Below are positions 1 to 4,750 of a stretch of DNA of 7,652 bases, piece after piece. The DNA lies in assembly GCA_964590515.1 (NCBI GenBank), contig CAZPZD010000069.1, forward strand, positions 1 to 7,652, given 5' to 3'. The notes beneath the pieces are model-generated. The model had not been told where the DNA came from and did not search any database. It saw nothing but the letters and a program-made list of their open reading frames with translations. The translations under genes and the position numbers were made by a program. Position 1 is the first letter of the stretch, and the number at the start of each line of letters is the position of its first letter. The stretch comes from JADFRG01 sp964590515 (GTDB lineage Bacteria; Chloroflexota; Anaerolineae; Anaerolineales; E44-bin32).

Positions 1-283
1 CCTTGTGACGGCCCCAAGTCGGCGCGTAGCAGTTGTTGAATTCGTCCGTCGTACCACTCGAGTAGACGTTGTCGCCCATCGTGACAACCGTGCCGGCAAT
101 GCCGTCGAGCAGTTTTGCGGTCGACTCGTCCCGATCGTGGCTGCATGCGGAAATGTCGCCTGCCCCGACAAAGACCGGATCCGATTGGGCGAGCGCTGTC
201 TCAGGCAAAATGAGCAGAGTGCCCAGGAGCAGGCCACTAATAGATACGAAGGAAAACTTCTTTACCGTTCGCTTATTGGCCAA
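1..283 (-). CDS. Secreted calcineurin-like metallophosphoesterase, N-terminal part (cut by window edge)
   Basis: Ninety-four residues are visible, read from a TTG at 283-281. An in-frame stop (289-287) lies two codons upstream, so the start is confined to TTG. A GGAG lies 11 nt upstream as a ribosome binding site. Residues 1-32 form a signal peptide: basic start (KRTVKK), hydrophobic core (SGLLLGTLLILP), cleavage after ALA. The mature protein opens with GAGDISAC (Asp43), which fits metal-binding motif I, and continues with TMGDNVY (Gly70-Asp71-Asn72), which fits motif II. The following FNNCYAPTWGRHK is typical of secreted phosphoesterases of the purple-acid-phosphatase-like group. The metal ligands of the later motifs lie outside the window. 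The expected role is hydrolysis of phosphomono- or phosphodiesters outside the cytoplasm; the substrate is unknown. It is transcribed divergently from the riboswitch operon. The family call is firm, the subfamily is not. Confidence 0.85.
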   Translation of the reverse strand, partial: MANKRTVKKFSFVSISGLLLGTLLILPETALAQSDPVFVGAGDISACSHDRDESTAKLLDGIAGTVVTMGDNVYSSGTTDEFNNCYAPTWGRHK

Positions 284-586
284 AGGTCACGATTCTCCGG
301 CAATTGTCCGGGCAAGGCTGTTACGCTCGGCTGGCGGTCTAGCCCGCCTCCCCTTGCGCGGCTTGCTCTTGTGCGGGGATAAACACTTGACACAATGATT
401 AGAAACGGGGCACCAAGGCGGTGGTACCGGTTTGTGCCCCTTTGAGTGGCCGATGCCGATTGGGACGCCCGGTACTGGGTCACCTGGTACCGTGGCCGGA
501 TTGCTCTCCCCTTGCGGGGGGCATAAGCTGGGTGCGACCTTACAGGAGCCTAACGACCGACTGAACATATAAGGCGAGTCAGCCAA
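284..586. other. Divergent intergenic region with several inverted repeats (phosphoesterase leader)
   Basis: No gene is evident here. Hairpin-forming sequences are GGGGCAC 407-413 with GTGCCCC 434-440; GGTAC 471-475 with GTACC 487-491; CCCC 508-511 with GGGG 516-519; and GGCGG 333-337 with CCGCC 344-348, nested inside GCAAGG 312-317 with CCTTGC 352-357. The 11-mer CTCCCCTTGCG occurs at 348-358 and again at 506-516. Next to the phosphoesterase start, CCGG-CCGG at 297-311 could cover part of its ribosome binding site. On the minus strand this would be a long, structured 5' leader. I could not match it to a known riboswitch class. Confidence 0.5.
568..573 (+). promoter_or_regulatory. Candidate -10 box for the riboswitch operon
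   Basis: TATAAG lies 14 bases before the first paired base of the c-di-GMP aptamer, which would place the transcript start near 580, just before the aptamer. No good -35 box lies 16-18 bp upstream. The nearest candidate, TTACAG at 540-545, is 22 bp away. The call rests mainly on position. Confidence 0.35.
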
Positions 587-684
587 ACTCAACGAAAAGG
601 CAAAGCCACCGAAAGGTGGCGGCGCAAAGCTACAGGGTCTACGGCGAAGTCATCGAGCCACGACAGCCAGCTGCCGAAACGAGT
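587..684 (+). ncRNA. Cyclic-di-GMP-I (GEMM-I) riboswitch aptamer
   Basis: The sequence follows the GEMM-I consensus in order: AGGCAAA (598-604), a hairpin GCCACC-GAAA-GGTGGC (605-620) whose GAAA tetraloop is characteristic, then CGCAAAGC (623-630), then ACAGGGTCTA (632-641) containing the tetraloop-receptor side, and finally ACAGCCAGCTGCCGA (663-677). GGCA 599-602 pairs with TGCC 672-675, and ACTC 587-590 pairs with GAGT 681-684 to close the outer stem. GGC 643-645 can pair with GCC 657-659 in the second arm. Class I aptamers bind the second messenger c-di-GMP. It sits in the leader of the lipoprotein-metallopeptidase operon, with a terminator 28 bases downstream, so the likely output is transcription termination. 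Confidence 0.93.
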
Positions 685-711
685 GAACTTCTGAGAGTCT
701 AGCTTCTTCTC

Positions 712-758
712 AGCCCGTGGATCCGCTGTCGTGGCGCATATCGCGGGCTTTTTGTTTT
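712..758 (+). terminator. Intrinsic terminator of the c-di-GMP riboswitch (expression platform)
   Basis: AGCCCGTG (712-719) pairs with CGCGGGCT (742-749), one G-T wobble, followed by a T-rich run at 749-758 broken by one G. The 22-base loop contains GCTGTCGTGGC (725-735), the exact reverse complement of GCCACGACAGC (657-667) in the aptamer. Pairing those 11 bases would break the aptamer's second arm and hinder the terminator helix, so they form a plausible antiterminator. The predicted logic is ligand bound, terminator forms, genes off. The off direction is inferred. Confidence 0.82.
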
Positions 759-784
759 GCCCGAACCCGGGGACTGGGGTCAGA

Positions 785-1243
785 GTGGGAACAAAGGCGA
801 GGTGGAGGCTACCGTTTCACTTGATAAGCAGGGCGCTCCCTGTTGGTGGCCTGGCGTTGGGTTCCTTGCTCACATCCGGTTGCGCCGCGGGGTCGCAGTC
901 GGCGACCGGCCTTGATGCAGGAGTGCCCTCGGCGGCTCCCGACCCGCTGCTTGCTGGGGCCGCCTCTCTCGCAACCCCAACTCAGCCACATCCCGCACCG
1001 TCCTCCGAATTGACGGTCACCCTCCGTGGCTGGTTGAGCATCGTCTGGAACGACGAGCCCCACTTCCTCCTTGCCAGCGATGACGGAATGACCGTCGAAG
1101 TACTCCTCGATGAGCGATTGACTGCACCGTTTGGCGGCCCGCTTGCCCTGGACCGCTCCCGAGTGATTGTCCTGGCTGTGGTCACCGAGGCGTCGCCGAC
1201 GATCTTCGAGGCTCTTTCGATTGAGCGGGAGGCGGAGGGATGA
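785..1243 (+). CDS. Small lipoprotein with an accessory domain shared with the downstream metallopeptidase
   Basis: Starting at GTG 785, with GGGG five bases upstream, the product is 152 residues. An upstream in-frame GTG at 731 lies inside the terminator hairpin and is unlikely to be used. A TTG at 821 (MISRALPVG...) is another option. Residues 1-33 look like a lipoprotein signal: basic KARWR, hydrophobic PVGGLALGSLL, then TSGC with Cys33 as the lipidated residue. A low-complexity Ala/Pro/Ser stretch follows to about residue 70. The C-terminal half carries GWLSIVWNDEP, LASDDGMTVEVLLDE, FGGPLALDRSRV and ALSIE. These align in order with GWLTVTWGDGP, LVADNGDITPIFMDE, HGGVAALNRLRV and VESVQL of the next protein. 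The domain looks all-beta, perhaps OB-like (inference). Its stop is 10 bases before the peptidase ATG, so the two are probably co-transcribed. It may be a membrane-tethered partner, chaperone or inhibitor of the peptidase; the function is unknown. Confidence 0.72.
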   Translation: MGTKARWRLPFHLISRALPVGGLALGSLLTSGCAAGSQSATGLDAGVPSAAPDPLLAGAASLATPTQPHPAPSSELTVTLRGWLSIVWNDEPHFLLASDDGMTVEVLLDERLTAPFGGPLALDRSRVIVLAVVTEASPTIFEALSIEREAEG

Positions 1244-1253
1244 GATCGGTTCC

Positions 1254-4181
1254 ATGAGGGTGCTCGGCGCCTGGGCCCGCGCTAGCCGTGGGCGTACGAT
1301 GTTGACCCGCTCGATTCGCCTCGTGCCCCGTCGCGCCCCCTCGTTGTTCGCGCTGTTTGTCATTTGCGCGACCCCCCTGCTGAATGCTTCGGCCGCGCCT
1401 GCGCTCGGTGTTCCACCCGCCTCGAGTCGCGCCGCCGGGTCGCTCCCACTGGCCGCCGAGGCAGCCACCCCGGGCGGCAAGGTGTCCCGTTCCGGTTGGC
1501 TCACGGTGACCTGGGGCGACGGCCCTCCGGGATCCGGTCTGAGCTCAACAGCCCTGGCTCTGGTCGCAGACAACGGCGACATCACCCCGATCTTCATGGA
1601 CGAGGCGGTCGCCAGACCGCATGGCGGAGTCGCGGCACTGAATCGATTGCGGGTGACTCTGGTCGGTCATTGGGCCAACCCACAGGCGCCAGAAGCCTCG
1701 CCATTGAACGTCGAATCAGTCCAGCTGGATTCCCCGGCGAGCGCGCTCAGCGGCCCTAGCTCCGCTGCGGCGGCGGCCATCACCGGCTCCCAGCCCTGGG
1801 TCAATCTCCTCTGCAAGTTCGCAGACGTTTCCACCGAGCCCAAGCCTTTGTCGTATTTCGATGGCCTGCTTGGCGAGACGAAACCAGGCCTCGGCCATTA
1901 CTGGCGAGAGGCCTCCTACGACACCGTCAACATCCTGGGCAGCGGGTCGGTGGGTTGGTACAGCATGCCCCAGCCTCGTTCGTACTACGTTGGTCTGAGC
2001 GCCTCCGGCATGCTGGGCGCGCTCTTCAATGACTGCACTGCAGCTGCCGACAGTGATGTCTTCTTTCCGCAGTTCGTCGGCATCAACCTGATGTTCAACG
2101 CTGACCTGGATGGTTCAGCCTGGGGTGGCACCCGCTTCGCTAGCTTGGATGGTCAGAGTGGAATCTGGTACACGACTTGGGAACCTCCCTGGGGCTATGC
2201 CAAACAGGCCGTCATCGCCCACGAGATGGGCCATGGGTTTGGCTTGCCACACTCCTCAGGCGATTATGGCCTGACCTACGACAACGAATGGGACGTGATG
2301 AGTGACACTGGGGGCAACTGCTCCAGATCTACCGATCCGACCTATGGCTGCCTGGCCCAGCACACCATCAGTTACCACAAGGACAAGCTCGGCTGGATCC
2401 CCGACGCCCAGCGGTTCACGATGGCGACCGGGACCCAGACCCTCACCCTCGAGCAGCTCGCCCTGCCACAGACGAGCGACTATAGGGTAGCGATCGTCCC
2501 CATCGGAGGCTCATCCACACTCTTCTACACCGTTGAGGTGCGCCGCTGGGCCGGTTACGACGTCAAGCTGCCCGGCCAGGCGGTGATCATCCACGAAGTG
2601 GATACGACCCGCCTCAATCCGGCCCACGTCGTAGATGTGGACGGCAACGGCGACACCGGCGATGCCGGCGCGATCTGGACCGTCGGCGAAACCTTCAGCG
2701 ATGCGGCCAACGAGATAACGGTCTCAGTCGACTCGGCGACCGCCAGCGGCTTTGTGGTCACGATCTCGCTGGGCGTCCTGCCTCCGCCGACGGCGACCCC
2801 TAGCGCAACGCAGACGTTTACTGTCACGCCCGCCAGCACACCGTCTCTGACACCGACCTCCTCGCCAACCCCGACGTCAACCGCTACACCTACGGGGACG
2901 TCCACACCATCCCCGTCACCGAGCGCCACCCCGACCAGCTCGCCAATCCCGACAGCAACTCAGACTCTTACGAGCACACCGACCAGGACGCCCACTTACA
3001 CCGCCACCTATACGCCGGTTCCGCCCACGGCGACGCCGTCTCACACCTCCACCAACACGGCGTTGCCGCCCACAGCCACGCCGACTCCCACCTCCACTAG
3101 CACCCCGGTCCCGTCGACCAACACGCCAGTCCCGCCTACCTCGAGTCCAACTCAGGCCGCCACCAACACACCGGTCCCGCCCACGGCGACGCCAACTCAG
3201 ACACCTTCAAGCACTCCTGTTCCGCCGGCCAGTACGTCGACAAGTACTCCCGTGCCCCCTTCGGCCACACTCACATCAACTTCTACTAACACGGCACTGC
3301 CGCCGACCAACACCCCTGTGCCATCCACAGTAACGCCGACTCACACGCTCACTCTCACCCCAGCTCCGCCTACGGCGACGTCCACCTACACACCAACCAA
3401 CACGCCTATCCCACCGACCAACACCGCCGTCCCGCCCACGGCGACGCCGACCCACACATCCATCCCGCCAACCAAAACACCGGTTCCGCCCTCCGCGACA
3501 CCGTCTAGCACGCCGGTCCCACCCACCGCCACGCCGAGCCACACACCGGCCAACACCACTGTCCCGCCCACCGCCACGCCATCGAGAACACCGATCCCGC
3601 CGAGTAGTACGCCGACGAACACTTCGGTTCCGCCCACGCCGACTTACACCGGGACCAGCACAGCGGTGCCGCCGACCAACACGCCAGCCCCGCCCACCGC
3701 GACGCCGAGCCGTACGCCAACCCACACACTCGCGGCGCCGACGGCGACCGACACCGTCGCCCCGAGCAGCACACCCGAACCGACCGCCTCGGCCACTGCG
3801 ACCTCGACTAGGACGCCCACGGCGACAGCCAGCGCGACTCCAACTGCCACGGCCTCCTCAGTCCCGCCGACCGCCGCGCCGACGAGCGAGCCTGAGCCTG
3901 AGGACATCAATCAGGATGACCGGGTCGACGTGCTGGATGTTCAGCTAATCGTCAATGTGTTCTTGGGATCGCAGACCGATCCGGAGATTGTCGCCCGTGC
4001 GGACGTCAATGGGGACGGATCGGTGAACGTGCTCGATGTGCAGGCCGTTGTCAATGCCTACCTGCATGGACAGGCTCCGCTAGGCCAACGGAGCAACCGA
4101 TCGGACTGTGGACCCGGATCCCTGATGTCCGGAGGCCGGCTCTGCCTATCCTTAAGGATCCAGCGTATGAAGCCCATATGA
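1254..4181 (+). CDS. Large secreted metzincin-type metallopeptidase with Thr/Pro linker and C-terminal dockerin
   Basis: Starting at ATG 1254, with GGAGGG at 1234-1239 (14 bases upstream, rather far), the product is 975 residues. ATG 1299 would give a more standard signal peptide. Residues 17-47 form the signal (hydrophobic SLFALFVICATPLL, cleavage near ASA47). Residues 79-158 are the domain shared with the preceding lipoprotein. Residues 175-508 are the catalytic part: HEMGHGFGLPH (323-333) is a full HExxHxxGxxH zinc site with Glu324 as catalytic base, and WDVMSD supplies a probable Met-turn at Met349. The surrounding sequence, including HKDKLGWIP, resembles M6/M11-type secreted peptidases, but the third ligand is His, not the Asp common in M6. 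Residues 509-883 are an extended Thr/Pro/Ser linker. Residues 884-945 are a dockerin with two calcium loops, DINQDDRVDVLD and DVNGDGSVNVLD. A 35-residue tail of unknown role follows. Predicted control is by the c-di-GMP riboswitch through the upstream gene. The protein substrate is unknown. Confidence 0.9.
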   Translation: MRVLGAWARASRGRTMLTRSIRLVPRRAPSLFALFVICATPLLNASAAPALGVPPASSRAAGSLPLAAEAATPGGKVSRSGWLTVTWGDGPPGSGLSSTALALVADNGDITPIFMDEAVARPHGGVAALNRLRVTLVGHWANPQAPEASPLNVESVQLDSPASALSGPSSAAAAAITGSQPWVNLLCKFADVSTEPKPLSYFDGLLGETKPGLGHYWREASYDTVNILGSGSVGWYSMPQPRSYYVGLSASGMLGALFNDCTAAADSDVFFPQFVGINLMFNADLDGSAWGGTRFASLDGQSGIWYTTWEPPWGYAKQAVIAHEMGHGFGLPHSSGDYGLTYDNEWDVMSDTGGNCSRSTDPTYGCLAQHTISYHKDKLGWIPDAQRFTMATGTQTLTLEQLALPQTSDYRVAIVPIGGSSTLFYTVEVRRWAGYDVKLPGQAVIIHEVDTTRLNPAHVVDVDGNGDTGDAGAIWTVGETFSDAANEITVSVDSATASGFVVTISLGVLPPPTATPSATQTFTVTPASTPSLTPTSSPTPTSTATPTGTSTPSPSPSATPTSSPIPTATQTLTSTPTRTPTYTATYTPVPPTATPSHTSTNTALPPTATPTPTSTSTPVPSTNTPVPPTSSPTQAATNTPVPPTATPTQTPSSTPVPPASTSTSTPVPPSATLTSTSTNTALPPTNTPVPSTVTPTHTLTLTPAPPTATSTYTPTNTPIPPTNTAVPPTATPTHTSIPPTKTPVPPSATPSSTPVPPTATPSHTPANTTVPPTATPSRTPIPPSSTPTNTSVPPTPTYTGTSTAVPPTNTPAPPTATPSRTPTHTLAAPTATDTVAPSSTPEPTASATATSTRTPTATASATPTATASSVPPTAAPTSEPEPEDINQDDRVDVLDVQLIVNVFLGSQTDPEIVARADVNGDGSVNVLDVQAVVNAYLHGQAPLGQRSNRSDCGPGSLMSGGRLCLSLRIQRMKPI
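2778..3902 (+). repeat. Degenerate Thr/Pro repeat region encoding the peptidase linker
   Basis: About 375 codons are dominated by Thr, Pro, Ser, Ala and Asn, with recurring phrases such as PPTATPT, STNTPVPPT and SSTPVPP. The repeats are imperfect at both DNA and protein level, which suggests selection for composition and length. Such linkers are extended, often O-glycosylated, and hold a catalytic domain away from a surface anchor. Here the anchor would be the dockerin. Reverse-strand open frames here (Gly/Val/Arg-rich) are shadows. Confidence 0.9.
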
Positions 4182-4184
4182 AAG

Positions 4185-4213
4185 AAGGCCCGGCGGAGAT
4201 TCCGCCGGGCCTT
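4185..4213. terminator. Shared terminator between convergent genes
   Basis: AAGGCCCGGCGGA (4185-4197) and TCCGCCGGGCCTT (4201-4213) form a perfect 13-bp stem with a three-base loop. It starts 4 bases after the peptidase stop and lies 34 bases beyond the stop of the minus-strand Ig-repeat gene. Read on the minus strand, the stem is followed by the T-rich TTCTTT. On the plus strand the T run is only two bases, so termination is probably stronger for the minus-strand gene. Confidence 0.85.
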
Positions 4214-4246
4214 GGCAATCCTCTCGACCGCAACTGGAAAATCTGC

Positions 4247-4750
4247 TTACGGCAAAGTGTTCCAGAACGGTTTGTTCGCTACTCCTTGAGCCTTCTTCGG
4301 GTCGGCTGAACCTGGGACCACTCCCGGAGGCAGCGGGACACCCTCTCCACTCTCGTTGAAAGCTGCCAACGCGTCCTTCATGGCCAAGATCTGGACTCTG
4401 TTCGTTCCGCAATACGCCGCTTTGGCGTCTGCAATCAGAGTGCCGGGATCTGCACCAAAGGCCTGCACGTTCAGCATGGCCCCGAACAGTTGCTGGATCA
4501 ACTGCATCCTCGCTTGATCTAATGGGCTCCTGCTCAGACCGGTCGTTTTCTTCGAAATGCTCGACCAGAAGCCACCCTCCATTCGCCTTATGCTCTGAGG
4601 TACAGAACCGAACGGGGTGGATTCGAGGATACCATCCTGGCTCAAGTCTCGCGTGCCACATAGGATCCGATCCGCAGCCGGAATTGCCATCCAGATGGTC
4701 TTTGTAAACTCGTAATGGGTCGCCCAGAAGCCCTGCGTTCTCCTCGTAGG
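4247..4750 (-). other. C-terminal TQGFWATH-type domain of the Ig-repeat protein
   Basis: After the last Ig module the protein reads TRRTQGFWATHYEFTKTIW, then MEGGFWSSISKKTTGLSRS, LDQARMQLIQQLFGAMLN, AAYCGTNR and LAAFNESGEG. The pattern (aromatic-rich start, GGFWSSI, amphipathic helix, then Cys) recurs, as I recall, at the ends of large extracellular proteins in environmental bacteria. No function is established that I know of. Two Cys (in LCGTRD and AYCGTN) could form a disulfide. Confidence 0.6.

Noticed and set aside
387..392. TTGACA as a plus-strand -35 box
   Set aside because: The -10 position is GC-rich (GGGGCA) and nothing at a 16-18 bp spacing resembles TATAAT. It is also about 200 bases from the aptamer.
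407..440. GGGGCAC/GTGCCCC hairpin as an intrinsic terminator
   Set aside because: The loop is 20 bases and only three T follow. No gene ends just upstream on either strand.
440..545. Cobalamin-like riboswitch on the minus strand (GCCCCCCGCAAGGGG, GGCCACGG)
   Set aside because: The short resemblance is not backed by the other conserved boxes of that class.
731..784. GTG 731 as start of the lipoprotein gene
   Set aside because: It lies inside the terminator hairpin and has no ribosome binding site. The resulting N-terminus (AHIAGFLFCPNPG) is the translated terminator. GTG 785 gives a proper lipoprotein signal.
2555..3910. Reverse-strand open frames rich in Gly/Val/Arg opposite the linker
   Set aside because: They are the complement of Thr/Pro codons, which lack stops on the other strand. 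They have no start signals or domains.
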